Source: Amycolatopsis saalfeldensis
Lineage (GTDB): Bacteria; Actinomycetota; Actinomycetes; Mycobacteriales; Pseudonocardiaceae
DNA: 64,000 nt
Direction of reading: 5' to 3'
Assembly (NCBI RefSeq): GCF_900110575.1
Contig: NZ_FOEF01000027.1
Coordinates: 46,676-110,675 of the forward strand
Made by a program: the position numbers and the translations under genes. Positions 26,831-35,184 of the stretch are shown here, piece after piece. Below the pieces are notes generated by a model. It made no database searches, was not told where the DNA came from, and was given only the letters and a program-made list of their open reading frames with translations. Each line of letters starts with the position of its first letter. The first letter of the stretch is position 1.

Positions 26831-27688
26831 CTACGGGAGGGTGAGGATTTCCGCGCCGTCCGCCGTCACCACGAGGGTGTGCTCGAACTGGGCGGTCCAC
26901 TTCTTGTCCTTCGTGGTGACGGTCCAGTTGTCGGACCACATGTCGTAGTCGATGGTGCCGAGGGTGATCATCGGCTCGATCGTGAAGGTCATGCCCTCCT
27001 CGATCATCGTGTGCACCGAGGGCTCCTCGTAGTGCAGCACCGTCGGTGCGGTGTGGAAAGCCGGACCGACGCCGTGGCCGGTGAAGTCGCGGACCACGCC
27101 GTAGCCGAAGCGCTTCGCGTACGCCTCGATCACGCGGCCGATCACGTTCAGCTGACGCCCGGGCCGCACCGCCTTGATCGCGCGCGCCGTCGCCTCGCGC
27201 GTGCGCTCGACCAGCAGCCGCGCCTCCTCGGACACGTCGCCCGCGAGGAAGGTCGCGTTGGTGTCGCCGTGCACGCCGCCGATGAAGGCCGTGACGTCGA
27301 TGTTGCAGATGTCGCCGTCCTCGATCAGGGTCGAGTCCGGGATGCCGTGGCAGATGACCTCGTTCAGCGAGGTGCAGCACGACTTCGGGAACGAGCGGTA
27401 GCCGAGCGTCGACGGGTAGGCGTGGTGGTCGAGCAGGAACTCGTGCACCACCTTGTCGATGTCTTCGGTGGTGGCGCCGGGCTTGACGGCCTTGCCGCCC
27501 TCCTCGAGCGCCTGCGCGGCGATCTTCGACGCGACGCGCATGGCCTCGATGACCTCGGGCGTGCGGACCCCGTTGCCGGTGTCCCGTTTCGGCGCCGGCC
27601 GGTCCACGTACTCGGGGCGGGCGATGTCGGCGGGGACGGCGCGGCGCGGCGTCTGGACGCCGGGCTTCAAGGGGGCACGAACGGACAT
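26831..27688 (-). CDS. map: Type I methionine aminopeptidase
   Basis: This 285-aa cytosolic metalloprotease removes the initiator methionine. The pita-bread fold is recognisable from YPSTLGYRSFPKSCCTSLNE, the metal ligands in NIDVTAFIGGVHGDTNAT (two Asp), GHGVG (His), and the Glu residues in TIEPMI and FEHTLVV. The ~40-residue N-terminal extension with PKRDTGNGVRTPEVIE resembles the mycobacterial MapB type, which carries an SH3-binding-like extension. ATG 27688 is 17 bp behind the PBP gene, consistent with co-transcription. Confidence 0.96.
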   Translation of the reverse strand: MSVRAPLKPGVQTPRRAVPADIARPEYVDRPAPKRDTGNGVRTPEVIEAMRVASKIAAQALEEGGKAVKPGATTEDIDKVVHEFLLDHHAYPSTLGYRSFPKSCCTSLNEVICHGIPDSTLIEDGDICNIDVTAFIGGVHGDTNATFLAGDVSEEARLLVERTREATARAIKAVRPGRQLNVIGRVIEAYAKRFGYGVVRDFTGHGVGPAFHTAPTVLHYEEPSVHTMIEEGMTFTIEPMITLGTIDYDMWSDNWTVTTKDKKWTAQFEHTLVVTADGAEILTLP

Positions 27689-27705
27689 GCGACCAGCCTA
27701 CGACG

Positions 27706-29511
27706 TCACTTCCCGGCGACGTCGGCGAGGAACCGGTCCGCGGCCTCCACCGCCGGTTTCGAGGAGCCCGCGTCGGTGAGCAGCACGGCGAACGCCAGGT
27801 CGCCCTGGTAGCCGACGAACCAGCCGTGCGAGTGGGTCCCGTCGCCGAACTGCGCGGTGCCGGTCTTGCCGCGGACGTCGGGCAGGCCGCGCAGCCCGGT
27901 GGCAGTGCCCTCGGTGACCACGTCGCGCATCATCGAGCGCAACGCGTCCAGCACGTCCGGCCGCAGCGGCGGCCCGACGTCGGTGGCCTTCGACGGCTGG
28001 CCGCGCACCAGCGTCGGCACGGGCGCCTTCCCGGCTTGGACGGCCGCCGCGGCCAGCGCCATCCCGAACGGGCTGGTGACCACCGTGCCCTGGCCGAAGC
28101 CGTTCTCCGCGCGCTGCACCACCGAATCGGCCTTCGGGACCGAGCCGGTCACCGTGGTCAGGCCGGGCACGGTGTAGTCGGCGCCGACGCCCAGCGAGCG
28201 CCCCGCGTCGGTCAGCGCCGTCGGCGGGAGATCGGCCGAAAGCCGCGCGAACGTGGTGTTGCAGGAGCGCGCGAACGCCGTGGAGAGCGGCACGGTGCCG
28301 AGGTCGAAGCGGCCCTCGTTCGGCACCACGCGGCCGGAGAACGTCACGGTGCCGGGGCAGGCGACGGGCGAGGCGGCGGTGACCTTCCCGGCCGACAGCG
28401 CGGCCGCGGCGGTGATGATCTTGAACGTCGACCCGGGCGGGAACCGGCCGGTGAGCGCGAGCGGCCCCTGCTCGTCCGCGGCCTCGTTCTGCGCGACGGC
28501 GAGCAGCTCCCCCGTCGACGGCTGGAGGGCGACCAGCGCGGCGGCGGTCGGCACCGGCGCCAGCGCCTTCTCCGCCGCAGCCTGGACGTGGGTGCTGAGC
28601 GTGCTCGTCACCGCGGGCGCGTCCTTGGGCTGGACCGCGTACAGCTCGCTCGCCTCGCTGCCGGTCACGTCGAGCGTCACGATCCGCCAGCCCGCCGCGC
28701 CCGCCGCCTGCTGCTCCACCAGCGAGCGCAGCGCGGGCAGCACCTGGCGGCCGGTGTCGCGATCGGGCGGCAGCAGCCGCTCCTGGTTGGTGAACCGGAC
28801 CCCGGGCAGATCGTGGATCACGGGCTTGACCTGCTGGTAGTCGGCCGCGCGCAGGGACAGCACGGAGTACGCGCCGCCGGGCTTGGTGGCCTTGATGCCG
28901 TCGAGCACCGAGGTCCCGGTCACCGTCGGCTCGAACCGGTGCAGCGCCTTGCCCAGCGTGCGCGCGACCGTGGTGGCGTCCCCGGTGCGGGCCGGGTCGA
29001 CGACCACGCCGACCACCGTCTGCGGGGTCAGCAGCGGGAGGCCGTCGCGGTCGAACACCGGCGCGGGCTGGGCGGGGGCGGTCACCACCGCGATGCTCTG
29101 CTGCTCGGCCAGCTGCGGGTGCACGACGGTCGGCTGCCAGTGCACCTGCCAGCCGTCCTCGGCCGAGCGCAGCTGCGCGTCCGCGGTGTAGGACCAGGTG
29201 CGCCCGCGCGGCAGGTGCCAGGTGAGCCGGTAGCCGCCGGTGGCGGTGTCGCCGGACTGCTTCACGTTCTCGTCGAGCGCCTCGACGGAATCCGGGTGCA
29301 GCGCCGTGCGGACCTGCGTGAGCAGGGTCTTCGCGGCGGCCGGCGAGTCCGTGCGGGCGGCCGCGCCGGCGACGTCGCCCGAGGCGACCGCGGTCAGGAA
29401 CGCGCCGAGCGCTTCCTGCGGCCCGTCCGAGCCGAACAGGCCGCAGCCGGCCAGAGGGAGCACGGTCACCAGCACGGCGGCCAGAGCCGCAGAACGTCGA
29501 CCAGGAGCCAT
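27706..29511 (-). CDS. Penicillin-binding lipoprotein transpeptidase (MecA_N type, class B)
   Basis: This 601-aa cell-wall D,D-transpeptidase acts outside the membrane. The lipobox LPLAGC has C23. An NTF2-like MecA_N domain covers about 28-135, a dimerisation region about 145-300, and the transpeptidase domain about 325-600, with nucleophile S361 in PGSTFK (SxxK), S416-C-N418 (SxN) and K549-T-G. The arrangement resembles the mycobacterial PBP-lipo protein (Rv2864c), also near ispG, rip1 and dxr. MecA_N-type PBPs often have low beta-lactam affinity; whether this one does is not visible. Confidence 0.94.
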   Translation of the reverse strand: MAPGRRSAALAAVLVTVLPLAGCGLFGSDGPQEALGAFLTAVASGDVAGAAARTDSPAAAKTLLTQVRTALHPDSVEALDENVKQSGDTATGGYRLTWHLPRGRTWSYTADAQLRSAEDGWQVHWQPTVVHPQLAEQQSIAVVTAPAQPAPVFDRDGLPLLTPQTVVGVVVDPARTGDATTVARTLGKALHRFEPTVTGTSVLDGIKATKPGGAYSVLSLRAADYQQVKPVIHDLPGVRFTNQERLLPPDRDTGRQVLPALRSLVEQQAAGAAGWRIVTLDVTGSEASELYAVQPKDAPAVTSTLSTHVQAAAEKALAPVPTAAALVALQPSTGELLAVAQNEAADEQGPLALTGRFPPGSTFKIITAAAALSAGKVTAASPVACPGTVTFSGRVVPNEGRFDLGTVPLSTAFARSCNTTFARLSADLPPTALTDAGRSLGVGADYTVPGLTTVTGSVPKADSVVQRAENGFGQGTVVTSPFGMALAAAAVQAGKAPVPTLVRGQPSKATDVGPPLRPDVLDALRSMMRDVVTEGTATGLRGLPDVRGKTGTAQFGDGTHSHGWFVGYQGDLAFAVLLTDAGSSKPAVEAADRFLADVAGK

Positions 29512-29584
29512 GTCACCGATCGAACCAGCCGGACGCGGCGGCCCAGCGGTCGCAACGCCGACCCGGAAGAGTGGCCGGCGCTCG

Positions 29585-30439
29585 TCAGAAGAGCACGGTC
29601 GCGTACTGCCCGACCTGCTGGAACCCGACCCGGCGGTAGGCCGCGAGGGCGGGCGTGTTGTAGCCGTTCACGTACAGGCTCGCGGTGCGGCCCAGCCCGT
29701 GGACCAGGCGGTTGACGACCGCGGCGGTGCCGGCCGTGCCGAGCCCTTCGCCGCGGCGGTCCGGGTGCACCCAGACGCCCTGGATCTGGCCGACGCTCGC
29801 GGACATGGCGCCGATCTCGGCCTTGAACACGACCTCGCCGTCCTCGAACCGGGCGAACGCGCGGCCAGTGGAGATCAGCTCGCTGACCCGGGCGCGGTAG
29901 CTGGCGCCGCCGTCACCGCTGCGGGGATCGACGCCGACCTCCTCGATGAACATCGCGACGGCCGCGGGCAGGTACCGGTCGAGCTCGTCGGGGCGCACCG
30001 CGCGGACCCTGGGGTCGGCGGGCACCAGCGGGTGGCCGTCCAGCGCCATCAACGGCTGGTCGCCGCGGACCTCGCGGGCCGGGCCCCACTCGTCGGACAG
30101 CTCGTCCCACAGCCCGAGCACCTGCTCGGACGGGCCGACGAGCGAGGAGCAGGTGCGCTGGCGCCGCAGCGCGCGGTCGGCGAACGACCGCAGCGCGGAC
30201 GCGTTGCCGCGCAACGGAATCAGGTTCGGACCGGCGAAGCACAGCCCTTGGAGCCGCCCGGTCCGCGCCGGGCGGTTGTCGGCGGCCCAGAGTTCGCCAC
30301 CGAGGCGCCACGGGTCGAGACCGGAAGCCTCGACCCGGGCGCTGACCATGCAGCTGCCCACCGGGTCGGCGGCGAGCGCAGCGCGCACCGCGGGGTAATC
30401 CCGATCATCGAGCAGCCGTGCACCTGCAAGCCGCAACAC
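29585..30439 (-). CDS. GNAT acetyltransferase conserved beside PBP and ispG
   Basis: This 284-aa protein has a C-terminal GNAT domain (about 140-284) with acetyl-CoA loop HPDRRGEGLGTAGTAAV and LYVNGYNTPALAAYRRVGF. The N-terminal ~130 residues form a family-specific domain. It corresponds in place and type to the mycobacterial GNAT next to gcpE/ispG (Rv2867c-like). The start is uncertain: GTG 30439 gives VLRLAGARLLDDRDYPA, a typical beginning, but its ribosome site is weak; the frame stays open to 30532, where it meets a divergent gene. It lies 73 bp upstream of the PBP gene. Confidence 0.85.
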   Translation of the reverse strand: MLRLAGARLLDDRDYPAVRAALAADPVGSCMVSARVEASGLDPWRLGGELWAADNRPARTGRLQGLCFAGPNLIPLRGNASALRSFADRALRRQRTCSSLVGPSEQVLGLWDELSDEWGPAREVRGDQPLMALDGHPLVPADPRVRAVRPDELDRYLPAAVAMFIEEVGVDPRSGDGGASYRARVSELISTGRAFARFEDGEVVFKAEIGAMSASVGQIQGVWVHPDRRGEGLGTAGTAAVVNRLVHGLGRTASLYVNGYNTPALAAYRRVGFQQVGQYATVLF

Positions 30440-30530
30440 AGCGTCCAGAGTGCCAGATGAACCGGGTGAACGGAACGCGAGCCCGCCGACACGCTCAGAT
30501 GAACGAGCGGCAGCGGGCACAATCGAGACC

Positions 30531-30737
30531 ATGCAGCGCTACACGTACAAGGTCGTGGAAGTCCGCGAGAAGATGATCGGCGGCAAAATGTCCGGCGACA
30601 AGCTCGAAAAGCTCCTGAACGAGCACGCCGCGCAGGGCTGGCAGCTCAAGCAGATCACCTCGGCGGAAGTGAGGGGCCGAGTCGGCCCCGGCGGGGTCGA
30701 CGGGCTGCTGGTGACGTTCGAGCAGCCGGTGCAGTAG
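30531..30737 (+). CDS. Small DUF4177-family protein
   Basis: This 68-aa basic/acidic mixed protein begins MQRYTYKVVEVREKMIGGK and contains LEKLLNEHAAQGWQLKQI, the pattern of DUF4177, a short alpha/beta domain of unknown function. ATG 30531 is used; an in-frame ATG at 30450 would add unconserved residues. It is divergent from the GNAT gene, with little intergenic space, and is followed by a strong hairpin at 30855. Confidence 0.8.
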   Translation: MQRYTYKVVEVREKMIGGKMSGDKLEKLLNEHAAQGWQLKQITSAEVRGRVGPGGVDGLLVTFEQPVQ

Positions 30738-30760
30738 GGGCGGCACCGCTGCGTCTGGGC

Positions 30761-30835
30761 GGTCTGCCGGGCAGGTGGCAGTGGCGTTGCCGCGCGCGGC
30801 GCCGGGTGGTCTGCCGGGCAGGTGCGGCAGTGGCG
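30761..30835. repeat. Direct repeat pair in the 30738-31054 gap
   Basis: GGTCTGCCGGGCAGGTG followed by GGCAGTGGCG occurs at 30761-30786 and again at 30808-30835 (with a 2-base insertion). The 317-bp gap contains no gene that I can support; it also holds the hairpin at 30855-30893. Confidence 0.6.
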
Positions 30836-30854
30836 CTGGGCGGCCTCGTCCGGG

Positions 30855-30893
30855 CCGACCTGCTCCTGCCAGACAGGGGCAGGAGCAGGTCGG
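30855..30893. terminator. Bidirectional terminator hairpin
   Basis: Perfect 16-bp inverted repeat CCGACCTGCTCCTGCC (30855-30870) with its complement at 30878-30893 and a 7-nt loop. It lies between the convergent DUF4177 and GlxA-type genes. Confidence 0.8.
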
Positions 30894-31054
30894 TCGCGGC
30901 GTTCGAGCGGCCCGCCCGGCAACGCCGTGAGCGCGGTCCGGCCGAGCCGATCGGCACCATCACAATCACCGGCACGACGACGACGTCCGAGCGGCGCCCG
31001 CAGCAGCACCAGCACTGGCCCGGCGGCGTCCGAGTGGCGTCCTCAGCGACACCG

Positions 31055-31990
31055 TCAATGTGTCCGGAAAGCCCGGCGGTAAGCGGCCGGCGTCGTGCCG
31101 AGGGCGTCGCGGAAGCGGCGGCGCAGGTTTACTGCCGAGGTGAGGCCGACTCGGGCCGCGATGGCCTCCACTGGGAGGTCCGTCTCCTCGAGCAGGGTGC
31201 GGGCGGCGGTGACCCGGCGGGCCAGCAGCCACTGGCCGGGGCTGGTGCCGAAGCGGCCGGCGAACCGGCGGGCCAGGGTGCGCGGCGAGACGCTGAGGAA
31301 GCCGGCCAGATCGTCGACGGTCAGTGGCGAGCCGAGCCGGGCGGTGGCCCAGTCGAGGAGGCCGTCGAGGGTGTCGCCGGGGGGCGGCGCCGGCGCGTAT
31401 TGCGTCTGGCCGCCCTCCCGGCTCGGCGGCATCACCATGTGGCGCGCGAGAAGCGTCGCATGGGCGTCGCCGTGGTCGCGGCGCACCAGGTGCAGGCAGA
31501 GGTCGATGCCCGCGCCCGCACCGGCGCTCGTGGCGACGTCGCCGTGGTCCACGTACAGCACGTCCGGCTCGACGCGCACCCGCGGGAAATCCCGCTGCAG
31601 CTTGGCGGTGCGCGCCCAGTGCGTGGTGGCCGTGCGTCCGTCGAGCAAGCCGGTGCGCGCCAGCGCGAACACACCGGAGCAGATCGTGACCAGCCGCGCG
31701 CCGCGGCGGTGGGCGCGGATCAGCGCGCGCGACACCCGGGGCGAGAGCGGTTCGTCCACGGGCTGCCAGCCGGGGATCAGCACGGTGTCCGCCGAGGCCA
31801 GCAACGAGAGCCCGTCGGTGACGGCCATCGAGTAGCCCGCCGTGGTCGGCACCGGCCCCGGCGTCTCCGTGCAGACGAGGAACTCGTAGTGCTGCGGCAC
31901 CCCGGCGCGTTCGGTGCCGAAGACCTCCGCGGCGCAGCCGAGCTCGAACGTCGACTGCACCGGGTTGACCAGTCCCACCACTCGGTGCAT
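31055..31990 (-). CDS. GlxA-type AraC-family regulator with DJ-1/PfpI domain
   Basis: This 311-aa regulator has an N-terminal class I glutamine amidotransferase-like (DJ-1/PfpI) sensor domain (about 5-175), with the elbow Cys in TICSGVFALA. Two AraC helix-turn-helix units follow at about 215-308 (LTVDDLAGFLSVSPRTLARRF and VEAIAARVGL). ATG 31990 (MHRVVGLVNP) is the natural start; upstream in-frame codons are unconserved and overlap the cupin gene. It is divergent from the cupin gene at 32062, a plausible target. Confidence 0.92.
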   Translation of the reverse strand: MHRVVGLVNPVQSTFELGCAAEVFGTERAGVPQHYEFLVCTETPGPVPTTAGYSMAVTDGLSLLASADTVLIPGWQPVDEPLSPRVSRALIRAHRRGARLVTICSGVFALARTGLLDGRTATTHWARTAKLQRDFPRVRVEPDVLYVDHGDVATSAGAGAGIDLCLHLVRRDHGDAHATLLARHMVMPPSREGGQTQYAPAPPPGDTLDGLLDWATARLGSPLTVDDLAGFLSVSPRTLARRFAGRFGTSPGQWLLARRVTAARTLLEETDLPVEAIAARVGLTSAVNLRRRFRDALGTTPAAYRRAFRTH

Positions 31991-32061
31991 GGCAAGAAAG
32001 TACCCGATGACGTCTTTCCTGACACTGTCACCGCGGCCGCCGGCCCGGCACCGTCGAAGGC

Positions 32062-32397
32062 GTGAACCCCGCGATCCTCGCCCAGGAGGGCTACGAGTCC
32101 GCCGCCACCGCGGACTCCCCGGCGCACGAGCTGTTCCCGGGCATCCGCCTCCGTCCACTGTGGAGCGGAGAGTCCGGCGCGACCGCCAACGTGCTCGAGA
32201 TGGACCCCGGCACCTCCTGGCCGCGCGACGACGTGCACGAGCCCGGTCCCGAAGAGGTGTTCGTCGTCTCCGGGACCTTCAACGACGGCGCCCGCGACTA
32301 CCCGGCCGGCTCGTTCCTGCACGCCCCGGCCGGTTCCTGGCACGTCCCGCAGACCACCACCGGCTGCACGCTGTTCGTCTTCTACCCCGAGGGCTAA
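32062..32397 (+). CDS. Small cupin-domain protein (ChrR-like)
   Basis: This 111-aa single cupin barrel has a metal-binding pattern in DVHEPGPEEVFVVSG (His and Glu) and a later SWHVPQTT His, as in ChrR-type anti-sigma cupin domains, but without the N-terminal anti-sigma part. The function is probably metal-dependent catalysis or sensing of a small molecule. GTG 32062. It shares a 71-bp divergent promoter with the GlxA-type regulator. The last 4 bp overlap the convergent VOC gene. Confidence 0.82.
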   Translation: MNPAILAQEGYESAATADSPAHELFPGIRLRPLWSGESGATANVLEMDPGTSWPRDDVHEPGPEEVFVVSGTFNDGARDYPAGSFLHAPAGSWHVPQTTTGCTLFVFYPEG

Positions 32398-32792
32398 GCC
32401 CCGCGATAGGTGCCGATGCTCCAGGAGTTGCCCTCCGGGTCGCGCAGGCTGAAGCCGTGGGAGCCGTAGTCGGTGTCGGTCAGGTCCTCGGTGATCTCGG
32501 CGCCGGAGTCCTTCACCCGCGCGTAGATCTCGTCGACGTGGTCGGACACGATGTACGCGGTGCCGACACCGGGGCGCATGGCGTCGTGCACCGGGTCGAC
32601 GGGGCCGCCGGTGCTGCCGAGCATCACGCCGCCGCCTTCGGGCCAGGTCAGTTCCGCGTGCGCGATCTCGCGCTCCGGGGTGCCGGGCACCACGAGCGTC
32701 TCCTGGAAGCCGAGGACGTCGACGAGGAAGCGGATCGCCGCCGGGGCGTCGTCGTAGCGGAGGGCGGGCCAGACTGTCGGTTGAGGTGTCAT
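32394..32792 (-). CDS. VOC-family (glyoxalase/bleomycin-resistance-like) protein
   Basis: This 132-aa protein matches the PhnB/YdeM-like VOC group: WPALRYDDAPAAIRFLVDVL, then AHAELTWPEGGGVMLGS and a final YGSHGFSLRDPEGNSWSIG. It is probably a dimer with a metal or ligand site between subunits; the substrate is unknown. ATG 32792 is the family-like start; earlier in-frame codons are Arg/Ser-rich and unconserved. It lies 50 bp downstream of the GntR gene on the same strand and may be in its transcript. Confidence 0.85.
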   Translation of the reverse strand: MTPQPTVWPALRYDDAPAAIRFLVDVLGFQETLVVPGTPEREIAHAELTWPEGGGVMLGSTGGPVDPVHDAMRPGVGTAYIVSDHVDEIYARVKDSGAEITEDLTDTDYGSHGFSLRDPEGNSWSIGTYRGA

Positions 32793-32842
32793 GCGCCGAG
32801 TCTCGCCCGGCCACCCCGCTTCCGTCTTGGAAGAACGGGAGG

Positions 32843-33604
32843 TCAGTCCGCGGGCCACTCGTACGAGAGCTCGTAACGGTCGGCCGCGAGCACCATCTCG
32901 TTCAGCTCCAACGGCGTCCCGTCGGCGCCGTAGGCCACGCGGGTCACGGTGATGACGGGGACGCCGTCGGCGAGCTGCAGCAGCGACGCTTCGTCCGGCG
33001 CGGGCATCCGGGCGCCGACGTGCTCGGCGAACGAACCGAGCCGGTGGTCCCGCTCCTCCAGCCGGGCGTACGTGCCGCCCGGGCCGGTGTCGACGTCCTC
33101 GATCGCGGTGCCGCGCGTCAACGCCCGCGGGAGGCGTGACACCGCGAGCTGGACCACCAGCCCGTCGGCCCGCATCACCCGGTCCCGCACGGTGATCTCG
33201 GTGCCCTCGTCGATCGCGAGGTGCAGCGCGGCGCGGGCGTCGGCCTGCTCGAAGCGGATCTCCGTGGACGTCGACGGGGTGAAGCCGCGGGCCTCGGCGT
33301 CGGCGAGGAACGCGCCGCGGTCCCGCTCGCGCGCCTCGCGGGACAGCCGGGATCGGGCGATGCGCTGCACGCTCGCCGCAGGGCGCACGAAGACACCGCG
33401 ACCGTGCTCGGCCGTGACAAGTCCTTCAGTGCGAAGCATTTCCACCGCGGCTCGGACGGTGGGCCGCGAAGCGTCGTACGCCTCGACGAGTTCCCGCTCG
33501 CTCGGCAACCGGTCGCCCGGCGCGTAGTGCCCGCCGGCGATCTTCGCGCGCAGGGCAGCCGCGACCTGCCTGAACGCGGGCATCCCGCTCGTGCGATCCA
33601 CCAT
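32843..33604 (-). CDS. GntR/HutC-family regulator (UTRA domain)
   Basis: This 253-aa repressor has an N-terminal winged helix (about 8-75; GDRLPSERELVEAYDASRPTVR, then GLVTAEHGRGVFV) and a C-terminal UTRA sensor domain (about 95-245; FEQADARAALHLAIDEGTEI, ending LNEMVLAADRYELSYEW). ATG 33604 or GTG 33619 could be the start. The inverted repeat at 33618-33641 overlaps the promoter and resembles HutC-type operators, so autoregulation is likely. The effector is not identifiable. Confidence 0.92.
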   Translation of the reverse strand: MVDRTSGMPAFRQVAAALRAKIAGGHYAPGDRLPSERELVEAYDASRPTVRAAVEMLRTEGLVTAEHGRGVFVRPAASVQRIARSRLSREARERDRGAFLADAEARGFTPSTSTEIRFEQADARAALHLAIDEGTEITVRDRVMRADGLVVQLAVSRLPRALTRGTAIEDVDTGPGGTYARLEERDHRLGSFAEHVGARMPAPDEASLLQLADGVPVITVTRVAYGADGTPLELNEMVLAADRYELSYEWPAD

Positions 33605-33617
33605 CCGGTCAGTATCC

Positions 33618-33641
33618 ACTGGTCAGCTTGTCTTGACCAGT
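33618..33641. promoter_or_regulatory. Inverted-repeat operator for the GntR/HutC regulator
   Basis: Perfect arms ACTGGTCA (33618-33625) and TGACCAGT (33634-33641) with an 8-bp spacer, located between the GntR gene and the divergent small gene at 33678. HutC-family operators commonly contain TGGT...ACCA, so the match is strong by family rule. Confidence 0.65.
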
Positions 33642-33677
33642 TGAGCGGAACGTGCCACGGTTGGCGGTCAAGAAATC

Positions 33678-33995
33678 ATGATGGGTGATCGGCGAGGCAT
33701 GACGGGATGGGTCACGGGCGAACTGCCCCCGGCCGAGGTCGAGCACGCGCTGTACGCCATCCACTTCTGGGCGCGCGACACCCGCAACCACCGGTACCGC
33801 CGCGAGCAGCTGGCCGACCCGGACAGCGGCCTGCTCGAGCCCGAGTGCTCGCAGGCGAGGTCCATGATCCCGGCCCGGTGCGCCTTCCGCGACGAGCTGT
33901 CGGACGAGCTCGGCGAAGCCCGCGACCGCGCACAGGACTGCCGAAGCTGCTTCTCCCGCGCGACACCGCCTTCGCCGCGTCGGCCGCTTCAGTAA
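33678..33995 (+). CDS. Small hypothetical protein
   Basis: This 105-aa protein of unknown family has strongly GC-biased third positions, so it is likely genuine. The middle is charged and helical (VEHALYAIHFWARDTRNHRYRREQL) and the end is Cys/Arg/Pro-rich (DCRSCFSRATPPSPRRP). It may start at ATG 33678, 33681 or 33699 (MTGWVTGELPP). It sits 36 bp from the GntR operator and is a possible target. Its end overlaps the convergent AraC-type gene by 7 bp. Confidence 0.6.
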   Translation: MMGDRRGMTGWVTGELPPAEVEHALYAIHFWARDTRNHRYRREQLADPDSGLLEPECSQARSMIPARCAFRDELSDELGEARDRAQDCRSCFSRATPPSPRRPLQ

Positions 33996-34798
33996 GCGGG
34001 CTCTTCCGTCAGCTCCAGGAACGGCAACTCCTCGGCGATCCACGTCCGCGGTGAGCAGCCGGCCAGCGCGCGCCATTCGTTGGAAAGGTGCGCCTGGTCG
34101 TAGAAACCCGCTTCGACGGCGACCTCGGCCAGGTCCCGGAGGCCGCCGCGCAGCAGGTGCCCGGCGCGTTCGAACCGCAGCACGCGAGACGCCTGCTTCG
34201 GCGCCAGCCCGATCTCCGCGCGGAACCGCTCCCCGAAATGCCTGCGGCTCCAGCCGACCTCGCCGGCCAAGTCGGCGACGCGCGCCCGGCCGCCGCTGTG
34301 CCGCATCAACCGCCAGGCCTCCCCCAGCTCCGGCGGGGGCGAAGCGGGCTCCACCGCACGCGCGACGAGTACGTCGTCGAGGATCGCGAAGCACGACTGC
34401 CAGTCCGACGCCTCCGCCAGCCGCGCGGGCAGCGAAGCGAGGTCACCGCCGAAGTCGGCGAGGTCGACGATGTGGCCGCTCAGCTCGGCGGCCGTGACGC
34501 CCAGCAGCGTCCGCACGCCGAACGGGTCCAGCTCCAGGTGCAGGCCGCGCTGCACCCGGTCCTGGGTGATCAGCGCGGGCGCGGTGTGCAGGCCGCCGAC
34601 GAGCCCCTGCAGCGCGCCCTCCCCCGGCTCACCGGTGAACCGGACGGGCTGCTCGAGGCTGATGATGAGCGTCACGTGCCGCGAGGGCAGTCCACGGTGG
34701 ACGGCGAGGGTCACGTTCTCCTGCGCGTAGCCGATGTAGCGCGTGACCAACGGCCGCACCAGAGGATGCGGCGCGCGCGACGCCCAGCTGTGACTCAC
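33989..34798 (-). CDS. AraC-family transcriptional regulator
   Basis: This 269-aa regulator has an N-terminal ligand domain of the DUF6597 type (HPLVRPLVTRYIGY...HVTLIISL) and a C-terminal AraC DNA-binding domain (about 165-260): VADLAGEVGWSRRHFGERFRAEI and LAEVAVEAGFYDQAHLSNEWRAL. GTG 34798. It is divergent from the small gene at 34880. No obvious target pathway. Confidence 0.9.
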   Translation of the reverse strand: MSHSWASRAPHPLVRPLVTRYIGYAQENVTLAVHRGLPSRHVTLIISLEQPVRFTGEPGEGALQGLVGGLHTAPALITQDRVQRGLHLELDPFGVRTLLGVTAAELSGHIVDLADFGGDLASLPARLAEASDWQSCFAILDDVLVARAVEPASPPPELGEAWRLMRHSGGRARVADLAGEVGWSRRHFGERFRAEIGLAPKQASRVLRFERAGHLLRGGLRDLAEVAVEAGFYDQAHLSNEWRALAGCSPRTWIAEELPFLELTEEPAY

Positions 34799-34879
34799 CT
34801 GACCAGCGTAGGCCGCGCGGGCGGGGTTTCTGCTACCACGGAGGCGGGGTCCCCACCCGAAGACGAAGCGGAGTTCGTG

Positions 34880-35134
34880 ATGACCATCCAGGAGCAGGCG
34901 CAGCAGCTCGAGCAGCTCGCCGACCAGGTGCCCACCGGCATCGCCCTCGCGACGAAGAGCGAGCTCGCGGACCTGCAGTCACAGGTGCTCGGCCTGCTCG
35001 GCGAGACCTCGACGGCCACCGCCATCCAGGGCTCGATCCAGCTGGCGTCGCAGCAGATCGACGACGTGGCCGCGGCGCTGGAGAACGTCCGGATCCAGAT
35101 CAAGGACGCCGCGCAGCACCACCTGCAGGGCTGA
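34880..35134 (+). CDS. Small helical protein of unknown function
   Basis: This 84-aa protein is almost wholly alpha-helical with Gln/Leu/Ala heptad-like patterning (EQAQQLEQLADQV, then IQLASQQIDDVAAALENVRI), suggesting a coiled coil. There is no signal peptide. ATG 34880, with GCGGAG upstream. The stop is directly abutted by the palindrome at 35135. Similar short coiled-coil proteins occur in actinomycetes, but I cannot name a family with certainty. Confidence 0.65.
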   Translation: MTIQEQAQQLEQLADQVPTGIALATKSELADLQSQVLGLLGETSTATAIQGSIQLASQQIDDVAAALENVRIQIKDAAQHHLQG

Positions 35135-35180
35135 CTCGTGAGCGGCCAGGACGGTGAGCACCGTCCTGGCCACTCACGAG
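35135..35180. terminator. CTCGTGAG palindrome between convergent genes (copy 3 of 3)
   Basis: Two 22-nt arms (35135-35156 and 35159-35180; ends CTCGTGAG/CTCACGAG, core GGCCAGGACGGTG) pair with a single mismatch around a 2-nt centre. It starts the base after one stop codon and ends 4 bp before the ispG stop. A cruciform-capable bidirectional terminator is likely. Confidence 0.85.
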
Positions 35181-35184
35181 CAGT

